This document shows positions 35,741-49,330 of a stretch of DNA of 64,000 nucleotides, one piece after another. Source of the stretch: Agelaius tricolor (lineage: Eukaryota > Chordata > Aves > Passeriformes > Icteridae); assembly GCA_023055355.1 (NCBI GenBank), contig JALJCS010000002.1, forward strand, positions 84,593,001-84,657,000, given 5' to 3'. Numbering within the stretch: the first letter of the stretch is position 1; every line of letters begins with the position of its first letter. The notes beneath the pieces are model-generated. The model was not told where the DNA came from. It saw only the letters and a program-made list of their open reading frames with translations, and ran no database searches. A program made the position numbers and the translations under genes.

Positions 35741-38700
35741 AGGGTTTGGTTTGCCTTAGTGCTGAGCAGTGGCACCACAGTCAGTGCCTGCAGCAGCACC
35801 CAGAAAGGGAATTCTCCTGCTTGCCAGCAAGTGAATTAATTTGAATAAATAAATCCACATCCTGACTCCATCCAGAGCCTGGCATCTTTACAAAACAACA
35901 GCATCTTTTCAAAACTCACTGCTTGGGGCTGACTGCAGAATATTGTGCCTTTGGCAGGTCAGATCCCATGCACCCAGGCCATGGCTGCTGGTGGCACAGA
36001 GAAATGCTGCCTGGCCTCAGAGCTGGAGCCTGTGGGAGGAGAGTCACAGCAAGGGCAATTCTGCACCACAGCTCCATGGCAGGAGCTCTGGGGCCCTCCA
36101 CTCATCCCCTGAACACCATGGAAAGGAGGAGGGAGGTGGATGGAGTCTGGGTGTGTGCCAGATTCCTTCCCCCGGCCTTAGAAAAGCACCAGCCTCCAAA
36201 TGGACCACTTTGCATTCATTCATTCATTCTCTTCCTCTGTGCCCAGGGTTTATCTGACATTATAATCCACCTCTATTCAAGCTCCAACACAATGCACCAA
36301 GGATCAGTTTAAGGGATAAGATACAGAATTTAGAAAAGAACACTAAAGTAAAATTCATATGTAAAAAGTAAAAAGTCTATGAGATCAGACTAAGTAATCT
36401 CACAATTGCTCCAAATCCTTACTGATAAAGCCTCTAAATACACCATAGCTTAAGATCAAACATTATCACAGCTGAGGTACATTTTATTTATAATAAACTC
36501 TAAATTTCTGAATTATAAATACATTTTTATTTATAATAAATAAACATTGCCAGTAGTGCCTCTGACAAGAAACTTCAGCACCTTTCTTACATAACAAAGT
36601 CTCTGTTCCTTCTGGCGCTTTTCATTTGCATCTTTTCCACTCACTCAGGTTTGAATATTGTATTACACCAAAGGGAATACAATAACCTCTTTGCAGATCT
36701 AAGTCTAAAAGAAACTCTTAGGCATTTCAGTGGAAGAAATCTTCCAGTCAGAGACCCATAAAAATCAGCAGGTATCAGGGAATAATTTCCATTTTGAAGA
36801 AATTACACTCTTCACTGGGAAAATATTCCACCTGAAGATTGAATTTATTCTAGCTCATGTGAAATACTGCAAAATATAAAACATTTTAAATGCCTGCATG
36901 CAGGTGATGACCATTTAGTTCTGGTCATTCACCTGTGAGGAATGACTGATTTGCATCACAAATACAGCAAACACCTGGATCATATCAATGCAACCAGCCC
37001 GTTATTCTCAAAACCATGGAAGAGACTCTGCACATCAGATATGCAGGTGCACTGTGGTGTCTGTGGGTCTGTCCTGAGAGCTCAGCTGCACAGCAGCACA
37101 GGTGCCAATAGCCTTGTACTCCAGGAGAACCTGCTAGTAAGACCCAAGAGACAGCTCTCTCCTCCAAAGCCGTAATAATGGTACACAGATTTTCATTTTG
37201 CCCTCTTCTTTGCTATTCATTTATTCATATTTATACCAAAAACTCCAAGGTGATACCCAAGATTTTACAACAGTCCTTACAGAGGTTTCAAAAAAACAGA
37301 AATAAAATTTAATTGCTCACCAAGCTGCATAGTCCTCATCCTGCTTCCAAGTTATATTTGATCTCCTGTCCATGTTATGTAAAAGGCAAATGACATCATG
37401 GGCACCTCTGCTGCAGGTTTACCTCAGCAGCAGGTCTGTGCTTGGTCTTACACTGCACTGAAAACATTCTCTGCCCAAGACAGGCTGCTCTGAAGCAATC
37501 TCTGAAAGTCCACCTTGACCTGGCTCCTCTTCCTCCTCGCAGATTTCAAGCCCAGGCTGTACCCAAGCCCCAGCAGACAGGTCCCTGCACACTTCCCTGC
37601 ACTGGCTGCCCATCTTCTCTCAAATGGCAACTCAGCCTCAACATTTGCTTTTTTAATTACCACAGAGAGTTAAATACCTTTTCTATCAGCATCCTTATCA
37701 GACAGAGAGGGTCCAAATGGGTGAATCCTGCTTGTGGTTTCTCTGTAATGCTGCTGGTTTCATAGGCTTACTTCTGGTGATCTGCTCATCTCTGGTCTTT
37801 GTATTTTCTTTGTCTTGACCAGCATTAGGGTCAGGTTCAACCTGAAAAGCCTCTGTACAAAGGCACAGGAAATAATTACCCCAAATGGGAAAGCCTCATG
37901 AAATGGTAGGCACCAACAGCCTGGAGAACTGATTGCAACACAATTCTGGCTCTCTCTAAGCCTAATATTTACATTTACTTTAATAACCACAGACGTGTTC
38001 CTTTCTCCCTATCATCTCTCGTTTGTTTACACATTGTTGCAAACACTTGTCAGCAACAACTTTCCTGCATTTAAAAAGACCAGCCTCATTTCATGCTGAA
38101 TTTCAAGTGTTCAGAGTCCAAGGCACCCTGAGACACCAAGGGAATGGAGCACTCTCCAGCAGTTCAGCTCCCATAAAGTGGGATTGAACTCACCAAAAGC
38201 AAGTATCAGCTCTTGCTGTGGCTGCTGAAGGAGACTCACACTGATGCAGCTGGGCCCTGGAATACTCCAAGGATAAACACAGAAGGATTTGTTAGCTGCA
38301 GTTCCTCTGAGTTTCAGAATTTCTGAAAATCTTCAGTTTTCCTCTACATTTTAAGCTTAGGTCCTTGCAGGTATCCATAAGTATTCCAGATCCAACCCTG
38401 ACCCATCCTAAGTGGGCCTTCCACAGGCCAGCTATGATTCACAGTCAGCAATCACTGACTGTCTCATCATCCTCCGTTCTTGTGCATTTTCAACCCTGAC
38501 TCTTCCCTGCCTGCTGCCCCAGTGCTTGGTGAAAGCCTCCTCCAGTGTCCAGCCTGAGTCCAGAGACAACAACTCTGACCAGCTCTGCACCAGCCTCAGT
38601 GTTATCTGAGTACTGAGATGGTGCCATAGGGCTGAGCATCAGCACACTCTGAGGAAACAGGGAAATCAGCCAATCCTGACTGTTTTCTGTCCCACTGGAA

Positions 38701-39873
38701 ATGACTCCTCATCACTCACCCCTAGAGCTACTGGGCAGGGAAAGGCCAAGGGCCTGACCCTGCCATGACTGCTGTGAAAGTCAGGGAAGAAAGGGTAAAG
38801 AAGAAAAGCTCTACCGACTTCTTGTCCATGCAGGAGTAGCAGGATTTCTTTCTTGATGGACAAATCCAACCCTGCATCCCCAGTGACAGGGATCAGCATG
38901 AAGTTCCTGTGGCTTACCCAGAAAGTCCTGCAGAACCAGCATAATTTCATTTCATAATTCCAAGGTACAGGCCTTGGTATAGTGAATTCACACTACTTCC
39001 AGATAGGCCAAAAAGTCTTGACTGTAAAAGAAACTTGAGATCCAGGAGTCTAGCACAGACAGCTGGAAGAAACATGTTTTCATCATGTCAGACTCATGCA
39101 TTGCCCAAGGTCACCCTGTGGCTCAGGGTACAACAGTATAACCAGAATTTGTCAGCACAACTGTCTGAACAGCTTCCCCACACTGGACAAAAACATAAAG
39201 CAGAAAAGAAATGAAATGGGGAAAACAGGTGTTGATTTGCAATTAAATAACAGCCTTTACATTTTACAAGTTTTATTCCAGCAGCTTTTATATCTCATTG
39301 TGCACAGATATTTCTCTTATTTAATATTTGCATAAAGCTGATGATGTGCAACAGTTTTTATTAATAAAAAACCCACCTCCTCTCTACTTTTTAAATTCAC
39401 AATGATAAATACATTTAGAAGAAAATTCTCTACTCCAGCTGTAGCCCCACAGCCCACTCACACACTAATTACACTGGGGGTGCCTGTGACCAGGATTACT
39501 ATTCAGCAGATATCACTTCAGAAGCTCTTGTTGCTAACACCTTTTTCACCTACACTACAACCAGTCTTTCCCTCATGCCCACCACCAGTCAGCTGCAGAT
39601 TATATCCCCTCCCCAGCCACTGTTTAAACCACACATTAATACCAAAGATGGTTTAGAATAAAATTCTTCAGTTTTGTTCTCTCCCCTACAGAGAAAAAGA
39701 AATGCCCACTCCCACTGCTGCCACGTCCAGTTCAAACAGAGCCCTCAAAACCTGCCAAGTTATTCTCTTCCAGGGATCAATACTCTCCAGGTTTGATTAC
39801 ACAATAATGGCTTTCAAGAGGAAAGCCCAGAGGGTACAGATAATGCTCAGTGGTTGCATGGAGATAAACTTGG
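35741..39873. other. Non-coding DNA, no gene recognised
   Basis: Unique sequence with a GC-richer patch at 35930-36180 and AT-rich palindrome-like TTTATTTATAATAAA repeats at 36480-36545. No exon or repeat family identified. Confidence 0.55.
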
Positions 39874-39883
39874 CCCACAAGAG

Positions 39884-39912
39884 AATCACGGAGTACCTCA
39901 GGTTGGAAGGGA
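39884..39912 (-). mobile_element. Very short CR1-like terminus
   Basis: The plus strand reads AATCACGGAGTACCTCAGGT then TGGAAGGGA, resembling the reverse complement of a CR1 3' end. It is bracketed by the direct repeat CCCACAAGAG at 39874-39883 and 39913-39922. CR1 normally makes no clear target duplication, so the bracket may be chance. Confidence 0.5.
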
Positions 39913-40330
39913 CCCACAAGAGCAATTTCATGCCAAGCCCTGCAAGCTACTGAAGGTTTAGACTGCATTTCTCACATGTGTTCCAAGAAACTCATTCCAG
40001 GGAGAGCAGACCCTGCAGCTTTTATACTTCCAGCCTTCTCAGAGCCAACCAAATTAGAAAGCCAAACACACAAAAAGGGAGGTGAGCATCAAATCGGATG
40101 CATTTAAAAAGCAGTAGAGATCCTGGTCCTCTTTACTGCTGGCAGGGAGGCACAGAAGCAAGACAAGCTCTTCTAGGAGTTCTCCCCACATCACCCACAA
40201 AGGTAACACCCATGATACACTGCTTGCAGGAGCTGATCTTGCTAGGAAATTCAAAATCACTTTTTCCAAGCCAGGCTTCCACCACCCAAACTCTCTTAGT
40301 ATAATTGAAAATAAGTGCACTTCATTCTCT

Positions 40331-40466
40331 TCCAAGGCCAGGCTGGACGAGGTCCTGGGTAACCTGACTTAGTGGGTGCCATCTCCTGCCTATGGTGGCA
40401 GGAGTAGAATTAGCAGAATTTTAATATTCCTTCCAACCCAAACCATTCTATGATTCTGTGATCCTC
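40331..40466 (+). mobile_element. CR1 LINE 3'-end fragment, plus strand
   Basis: Reads CCAAGGCCAGGCTGGACGAG, GGTAACCTGACTTAGTGGG, and CCTTCCAACCCAAACCATTC followed by TATGATTCTGTGATCCT. This is the standard CR1 3' end with its terminal short repeat, severely 5'-truncated. Confidence 0.9.
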
Positions 40467-40665
40467 TGACAAGAACTGACAACCCTGTAAAAGGTAAAAC
40501 ATGGACTTGAACATAGCAATGTTTTCAAGTTTTAACTACCACTGAACTTTTAGCTATACAGTCCTTTTTACTCCTATTTTTTCCTGAAACCATCTGAACA
40601 TTTACAGTTTCATTCCAGAGAAGATTTTTTTTCCCCCACATAATTACAAAAAGACATCCTACCCA

Positions 40666-41612
40666 CAGAATCACATCATGACTGGGGTGGGAAGAGACCT
40701 CTATAGATGGCTTAGTCCAACCTCTTTCTCAGAACAGGGTCACTTACAGCATGTTGCTCAGTACTGTGTCATTAGGTTTTCAGTATCTCCAAGGATGAAG
40801 ACTCCACAATCTCTCTGGACAACCCAATCCAGTGTTCCATCACTCTCACAATAAAATGTTGGGTGTTCTGCTATGCTTAATACTTTCCTAATACTGAGAA
40901 ACTACATCTCACTTCTTTACTCTCCCACCCAGTCAAATATTCACACATGGGTAAGGTCCCCTTGAACCTCCCCTTCTCCAGACTAAATAATCCCAGCTCT
41001 CTGAAGCCTTCTCATACGACACATGCTCCATTCCTTAACCATCTTTGTGGCCCTTTAGTGGATTTGCTCCAGTATGTCCAAGTCTCTTCTGTAACAAGGA
41101 GCCCCCCTATTGGCACAGATCCCAGATGTGGGTGGCTGCCTCTGCCTCAAGGGCAATTGATGGCTTTTGGTCATCTTGGGGTCCACCAGGACCCCAAGGG
41201 CCTTTCTGGGGTCAGCCCCAGCCTGTAGCAGTGTATGGGGCTGCTCCTGCCCAGGGCCAGCACGGGCCATATCCCTTGGTTGGACATCATGAGGATCCTG
41301 TCACGTTCCTCCGGCCTGTCCAGGTCCCTCTGGATGGCAGCACAACTCTGGTGCATCAGCCACTCCTCCCAGTTTCACATCACTGCAAATGGGCTGGCAC
41401 AGCAGCACAATCAACCAGGTTCACTAACAATGAGGTTAAACAGCCCTGGCCCCAGTATCAACCCCTGAGCCACCAGTAGTGGCTGTCCTCTGGCTGGACA
41501 TGGCTCTGTGCCCAGACATTCAGGCAGTTTTCAGTTCACTGTCCATGTGCTAAAGGCAGGATAAACAACATCCACCACTCTCTGCTTGACCATTCTGCCC
41601 ATCATCCCTGTA
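40666..41612 (-). mobile_element. CR1 LINE copy, minus strand, about 0.95 kb
   Basis: From the left it carries the reverse complement of the CR1 3' end (CAGAATCACATCATGACTGG, TTAGTCCAACCTC), then GACTCCACAATCTCTCTGG, TCCCAGCTCTCTGAAGCC, CATCTTTGTGGCCCTTTAG and GTCCACCAGGACCCCAAGG. At the right it reaches the end of the reverse-transcriptase frame: the minus strand has a decayed match to the conserved PQG-LGP-LFN segment near 41435-41475 and ends by a GATGTTGTTTATC motif. Reading frames are broken and there are internal deletions, so it is dead. Confidence 0.9.
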
Positions 41613-44600
41613 GGAGAGTACCCAAATTCAGACAGAACTAGAGAGAAGTGACACACAGGACACATTACATTACATTAAAGTTTAAATAATGATGATCCTT
41701 GAATTGTGATTCAGTTTTATGCTTATCTAGAACAAGACACTCCTGCTTTGTTTAAGAATAACCAGTTTATAACATCAGAGTGAGGTTTGTATTAGTCAGG
41801 TAAGCAGCTATTTCCTCCTATATCTCCCCTGGAAAAGCACACTTGCTAGAGCTCCAGCAGAGATGTCTTCAAGAAAAATGTGTTTTTGAGTGAAAAGAAT
41901 ATGCCACAGCCATTCATATGCTGACTTGTTCTTGTTGCCTCTTGACTTAAATTCATGATCTATATTAAGATTAATGAGAAAGACTAAGTATGTGCTCTGA
42001 AATATGCATGCTAATGAAGATGGCTTCGTTTGAAGCCAGCTGAGAGGGAAATATCTTGACCTCTATCTGCTATTGAGCTACACAATTACCACCCCCCCCA
42101 TCAATTTACTCAATTTCCATTTTGAAATGCTGCACATCTCTGCCAAATTGCAACAAAATGCCAAACATTTCTGAAAGAACCCTGAGATCACAAGGAAAAC
42201 CCTGCAGAGGCCAAACTTTTCAAGCAGGTTAGTCAGAGCAACAAAATGCAGTCTCTCAATCTCTTCAACCAAAGCATTTCTGATTTTCAACACCCACTAC
42301 CTGAGCCCAAAGAATACTGGCAAGGTGTATCCCTGCTGCCTGCCTTTATATCCCTAAGAGTCCACACATCCCCATGAGGTTTTAATATGTTGGTTAATTT
42401 GATAACGTTTTGATGCATTTTTTCCTTATTTCTAACAATTTCTTAGAAATGAATTCTCATCCCTCTTTCACTTGTCTCTGTCCTACTGACTCATCTCTTC
42501 CCCCTCCCCACCAGCCCAGTTTTTAACACCCAAGTACTGTTTTCTCTCACACCTCCCTATTTGACCCATCCATTCTGTGCACTCTAAAGCTCCACAGCAG
42601 CAGGCATCCCTCACATATATGTCACATCCTTGTTTGAATAAGCCTACATCCCATTTAAACTACCATGAGTTCAGTGCTACTTTTCCTCTTCTCCTCCTGT
42701 CTCTCCTTCCTCACTGACTCCACATTTGTTTTTTTCCCAGTTGTGAGCTTCTAACAATCTTTTAGGCCTCTCTTCCATAGCACAAAGCATTCAGTATGAG
42801 CAGCTGAACTTAACACTGAGCTGCTGTGACAGTTGGGTTTTGTGTCCAGTGCCAAATTGTCTTTTAAATGCATTAACATCTCCCTGTTGCTGGTACAAAC
42901 CCAGTCTCTCCTGGTGCCAGACTTGGCTGGAACCTTTTGCTGTCACTGATGCTGCCTGCCAGCAGCTCCTCAATGAATGAGTTTCATCAGCAGATTTCTC
43001 CACCCACATGACTAGAGGCCAAACATCAGGTCAGCAAGGGGGGCTGAAGCTATGACAGGATGAGTGAGTGTCTCAGGGAGAGGGCAAACTGAGGCAATGG
43101 GGATGGAAAACCTCTCTCAGTGTCATGACAAAATCCACCACACTTGTGACCAAAAAAACCACATTTTTTCCACATTCTAAGGAAAAATCTTTATTATCAC
43201 TTGGTCAAAAAATCCTTTGCCCACAGTTAGTCCTCATCCTCTAGACTGAAGGGACATTCACATCTTTCTTGCTGTTGGTGCTGTACCTCAGGTACTATTA
43301 ACCTTTTACCCAGAACAGTCTGCAGGGAGACACTGAACTGTAACTTTCCACACCTGAGTGACTCCAGCTTTGCCAGACTGAATCCTTAGTAGCTACATAT
43401 GTACTTTGGTGTTAAAAGCCCAAGTAAATTGACAAATAATACACCTACAGCATTACAGAGGGCAGGAATGCACCACATCTATGGTTAGATGCTCTGTACC
43501 TATGCACAGATCTTACAGGCCCAACTAAACTTTGGTCAAAGGGCTCATCACAAGAAGGAAACTGGAGTAGCCTCAGCACAGCAGGAGTCTACCCCCAGTG
43601 TTGTGCACACTATGGGTGCTCATCCTGTGGCAGCTGCAAAATTCAACTGGAGCTTATGCTCCTGGAAAAGGAGCTTCCCAATTTCCCAGACAACCCTCAT
43701 GCACCTTATACAGACAGACAATGCCCATGGTGATCTGTGCATCTCACCTGGTGGAGAATCAGACCAGCAGCCACTGGATAGAAGCCCTGCTGTCTGTTCA
43801 CTGAATTTCACAGAAGTCTTTGCACAATTTCCATTCACTATTGTGTTCTGGATACAGCCCTGTCAAATCTGCTTCAAACTGCCTAGAAGACCTGGTATAC
43901 CACTGCCAGAATCTGCTCTGCCAAGTTTCCAGAGCTGAATAGGGAACTAGAGGCTGTGAATGCAGTTTAGCAAAGAACCTGACCTGCTTTTCCAAAAGTC
44001 ACTTAAGACATTAAAGCAAGTCTCTAATAGGGATGAGGCACTGGTATTTCTTTCAGGCCAAGAATGTAACAGCCTCCCAGTGAAGGACAGCAGCCCTTTT
44101 ATTGTCTGCCAAGAGAAATGCCACTCTGCCAATACCACACCACAACCAAAACCATGCCTTTATTTTTAATTTAGTAGTGTTTAGTCCTGAAGGAGAAAGA
44201 CTTTATTGTAGCTTTTTTGTAGACTTTATTGTAGTTTACTCCAAGTTTGGAGCACAGTCATTTTAAAATGAATTCTCATCCACCATTATTATTCTTCTCT
44301 ACACTCATACTGATTGCAAAAGTCACTCATCTTCTAGACCCTACAAGCCATGTATCAAAATTGTCATACAGCCAAGAGTCCCAGGAGTCAGGGAAATTAA
44401 TGTGGGACAGCCCCAGGAGGTATCCATCACATCTGCAAATGCCCATTTCACTGGGCTGGGTCACCCCTGTGATTCAGCTGTGCAATAGATTTTGCTGGCT
44501 CATCTTCTCCCAGGATCCAGACTGGGCAGCAAATCTTCAAACTGAGCCCCACCATCTGATATGCCATGAGCACAGGACCTGGTCCTAAGGAGCCAGAAAC

Positions 44601-47600
44601 TGCACACAGCTCAGAAGCCAGAAAGTGCTAACACTGGATTTACCCCAGCTTTCCCAGAAGCCTAAAGTTTGGGGCATAACTTAGTCAGCTCTTCTTCCTC
44701 TTTGGAAGCAGGGGGATGCACCATCCTCCAGAGGTGCCTCTCTGACTCCCTGCATGGCTCAGACAGATGTGTAACTTCTAGACAGCCACAGTTAAGTGAG
44801 ACAAACACTACCCTGCAAAGACAATGACAAGCTGACATGCTGTAGACTCCTCCAGCAGTATTATTAAGTGACAAAACTGCCAGTTTCTATAAATTGATTC
44901 ACTAAGATCAGCAAAACAAGACTCTGCTCCTGTGGGTTGAACATTTAATAATTTTTCAAAATTATGGAGAAAAAAAAAAAAAGAGAGAGACACAGATTGT
45001 GGAGAAAACCAGCAAAAATTGGTTTTGCATTGGTGGTAAGTAATGCTGAGAATAAGCACAGTTTGACATAACTGGCATTTAGAAGACAGGAAGCAAAATA
45101 TTAATTTTAATATATAACTAAATACACTTTCCCCTTAACTACTGCTTACACTCTGCCAGTGGCAGGATACTGTCAGAAAGATTCAAGGAGGTTAGGAGAA
45201 AATTCAAATATTTTAAATACAAAATAAAATCTAATTGCACAGGCGGAAATTTGGAACAACCAGTGAGTGTTAGGAGGCAGCGGGGTTGGAAAGCCAAAGG
45301 TGAGTGAAAATGAAGGACACTCCCTTTGTGCAGTCATAAAGGCTGACACAGTTTTGACTGCACAGACAAGAGTATCAGGAAGAAGGGAAAGTAACTCAGA
45401 TTTTCCTACTTGTTACAGCTATCTTGTGACAGTCCCTGAACTACTTCATGCTGTGTTTTAAAGCACTAGAAAATGGAGCTTATTTACTTGCAGAAATAAC
45501 AGTGCTACAGGGGATTAATGGGATATACAGAAAAGAGTGGTTATGTTCCAACAGTGACTAAGTGTAGTTAAAAGAATGGACATATTTCCAATAGATGAAT
45601 ATTTTTCAATATGCATATACACTTATCATGGGGAGGAATTACTCAGTATGACACACTGAGGAGTACTAATTCAAAGCAGCAAACTTAGAGCAGTTAAAAA
45701 ATGAAGGTTAGGAAGAAACTTCCACACAACTGAAAGCAAAATATATCAAAGCTGTAGGCCACAGTCTGTAAAAAAGCTACAGCATCACCATGCCTGCAAA
45801 TCTGACACAATGCTGCCAAGTGCAAGCAGCACAGTCATTTATGGACAGCAACAGCTATGGATCCTTAATTTTTTCTAATATTTACAGCCAGAGCAAATCT
45901 CCAGAGCATCGATGCAAAGAAAAAAGCATATTTAGGAAATGCAGCAACTCCCCAGCTTTTGTTCTACCAGCTGTGGCACTACCACTTCTTCTGCACTTTC
46001 TTATAATGTGGAGGAAATAAAAGAAATAACCACATCACAAACTAAAGGACTCTATCTGCAAACTTTACCCAGAATAAGATTAGACGAGCATGTGAGATAA
46101 GATCTGCAAAAACCACAGTGCATACTCAGAATTTACCAGAGGACACCCCTGGTATGTCAGAAGACACCCATGACTTGTCCTGCAGCAGACTGTTTCTTTC
46201 TTAAACAGGTGCTTTAGCAGCAGGAGCTTTCCAGCCAGTGAGTTGTTGTCCTTGCCCTCTGGTCTCTGCTTTTATAGGCACAAAGTTTGGGCACTGCCTT
46301 GTGTATGCTTTAAGTTCCTTTTTGTTGGATTATCTGTTTAATTTAGCAGACTTTTTCATGCAAAGTAATTTACAACAGAGATCCCCACTGCTGAGCAATA
46401 CATAACATTGGCATCACTTGTCACAGCAGCTGAAATGAAAACCAAAACAAAAAAACATTGTAATTTGCTGCTGACACAGAGTGTCAGAGAGAACAACCAT
46501 CAAGAAAGGAGCAGCTCTTCCCTGCTGGAAAGTTTTAAAGAAGTCATTTGTTTCCCTGTCAACCCTGTTTGCTACCAGGCTGCTCCACTCAAAAGGTCAG
46601 TTTGCTTTACAACAGTCAGCAGTTTCCATCCAATGAACCAGTTATTTCATGGAGAAATAAACCCTTCCTTTTAATGGAACAAGCTGTCTTGCACAATTCA
46701 TAATTTCATTGACCAAAAGCAACATGGCACAGGGCAGGTCAATCAAAACCTTGCAAACTCTGGGCAAAAGACAGGGCTGAAACTCCATGACATTCCAAAT
46801 ATTCAGCATGGCTTAAAGAATATTAGAAGACTGTAGGAATTAACATCAGCACTGTATTTTTGATGCAGAGGCTGTAAGCCAGTACCCTCCTGCCTGCAGC
46901 ACATGAGAAATCCCACCCTGAACTGCAACACCTACATCAGACAAAATACACTCTGCAGGGCTGGTTCTGCCACAAACAAAGGGGTCATGAGCTATCATGA
47001 GCTATGTAACACAGATGGAGTAGCCCAATTGCAACATAGAAAACCTACACTTAGGTGGGGAAATCCCATCTGAAGAATCCCCCCAACATATGAAAACTGA
47101 GCCTTGAAGCCTGAAGGATATCCACATGTGATTGAGTTCACAAGTGCCCAAACCTCTCACACATCATCTTGGTGACCTGTAGAAAAATGACATGCAACTG
47201 CCTTTGGCTTTCCTAGGACTTTATAATCTGCCAAATCATACAGCCAGGCCATTCATCCACTGCAGAGATTAGCAGAGGACTATCCTATGAGATGTTAAGG
47301 TTTCCAATGGGGGTCAGGAGTAACCTCTTATTTTTTTAATAGCCACATGAAGGACTGCCCTGCTCCTCAGCATGTCAGCACAATAACCCTTGCCACAAAT
47401 GAATACAATACAAGAAAAACATTTTATTTCCCAGAGAAACTATCCCAGTGTCTGCTTCCCTTTACAATGCAAATGAGGACTACAAATGAAGATAAGACCA
47501 CCTATCACAGCATGGGCTTTTCTTGGGATGTTTTCCTAGAAACAATGGCTCTGGTTGCAGACTCTTCTCCAGTCCTGACATCCCTCAGAACATTGTGGAG

Positions 47601-49056
47601 CTCTCAGGGAGCAAAGTGTGTAGAAGGAAAATGATGACCCCCTCCAGTGTTCCTACACAAAAAGGGGCAAGTAACTAATAGCAGAAACCATGCAGAGAAA
47701 AAAAAAAGTCACAGATCTTCATGAAAGCCTACCTGAAACTTCACCAAAAGAGGTTGATCCCCTTTTAATATCCAACTGGCTTTTGGTGTGGTCTTTGGTA
47801 GCTTGCCACTTGTATTGCAAAGGTAAATCACCTGTAAACATTCTTCTCTTCCTGTTCAAGGACCCCTGTCCTTTTGTATCCCCTTCCTTTGATGGGTCCT
47901 TCTATGATTCAATGGCTGAGATGAGCAGAGAAGCCAGCCTAGGGGAGGGAAACCTCACCAGCCCTTTGGAATCTTCCAATATTCCAGCATGTTAAAAGTG
48001 CTCTCAAAGCACAGAGAACAGCAGGAAAGTACCATGAATAAAAATCATAGGTTTTTTTCCTCCTTTAATAAGACCCCTATGCATCCCCATGTAGGGAAAA
48101 TGACTGAGAAGAATCTCATTCTCCTCACTTTCCTTGTTAGTAGCTTGAAGTAACAGACAAGTCATTTTCACAAATCTATAAAGAAACACCAGAGAGCAAA
48201 CAGACCACCCTGCAAAACCCAAGTAGCAGTGCTGTGCAAGGACAAGGCAGCAATCCCTGTTATTGTTCTACCAATCCATGGTACTGCTCAGTGGAAACCT
48301 CTTCTCAACAGGAATGGCAGCAGTAGGTCCCATATGGCACGTCTTACCCCTTGGATCCAAGTTTTCTAAACAGTGAATGGTCCTACTCAGGACACTTCAC
48401 ATTCCATAACAAGATACTCTAGTTTCTAACAGATAAATCAATACTCACATGTTTGGAAGTGCTTAAGGTCTCCAAGATAAGGTCCTTTTCATACCAACAG
48501 ACAAAAACAAGACACTCTGATAAGCACAGTATCAAGAACAGAACACAAAATGGACACAAAATGCATTAATTTAAGGTCTCAAATACTTTTGGTATTTTAC
48601 AGCAACTTAATCTTTGCACACATACACAGAAGGAGTAACTCATGACTGTGAAGCAGCATTTAGTTCTTTAAGCCATTTGCTCACATACTGTCCACTGCTA
48701 AGTTGAAGACTGTTAAGTCAGAAGTGTTTCCTGCCTGCAAAAGGCCTTACCTTGGCATCATCTCCTTACAGGAGAAGTACTACATCAGCACTCTAATGCA
48801 CACAGCTGTCTTCCAACACAAAATAAAAAAATCCCTTCTGCATTTATCTTGCCTGGCTTCAGAATCTCAAGTTTGCCCAAACCCTCAGCCCACAGCCCCT
48901 GCCCTGCCCCAATGCTATTTTGAAGCAACACTTTGGATGCCAAGGGTCCTCAATACTGAGGCAAGGGAAAAACCTTAACAAACACCTAATACAAACTTTA
49001 AAATGGGAGCTTGAATTTATGTTATGAGATCTAGCTATTTTCTTAATATTTTAGAT
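41613..49056. other. Non-coding DNA, no gene recognised
   Basis: Unique sequence, A- and C-rich on the plus strand. Notable small items are a poly-C run near 42093-42100, an A-rich then GA tract at 44970-44990 and a doubled AGACTTTATTGTAG near 44199-44235. Open frames up to about 149 codons look like chance. TMEM65 transcripts could extend into the right part. Confidence 0.5.
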
Positions 49057-49330
49057 TGAAAAATTCCAGAGGCATAAGACTCTCAGAGCAGGGTGATAAT
49101 TCCTCCATAGTTTATTAAGACCTTCAGTTTATATACTGCTGCTCTGTTAGCTTGTCATTAGACCATGTAAAACATCAGACCAAGAAGAGGGAAATGTCAG
49201 GTAGAAGTGTGACAGGCTCTCTGAACAGCATGAATGAAGTTCAACTACACAACACAATCACAATGGAGTCAAACAACAGCCAGCCTGTACCGGTTCTCAA
49301 AATTAAATGAGACCATCCTTACAGTACAGA
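49057..49330 (-). mobile_element. Possible short LTR-like block, minus strand
   Basis: On the minus strand a TATATAAAC motif (about 49131-49139) is followed about 20 bases later by AATAAA (49111-49116) and a segment ending TTTTTCA. A candidate start TGTAAGGATGG lies near 49325. This resembles a compact LTR promoter/polyA module, but no target duplication or second copy was found. It may simply be the end of the TMEM65 3' UTR. Confidence 0.3.
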
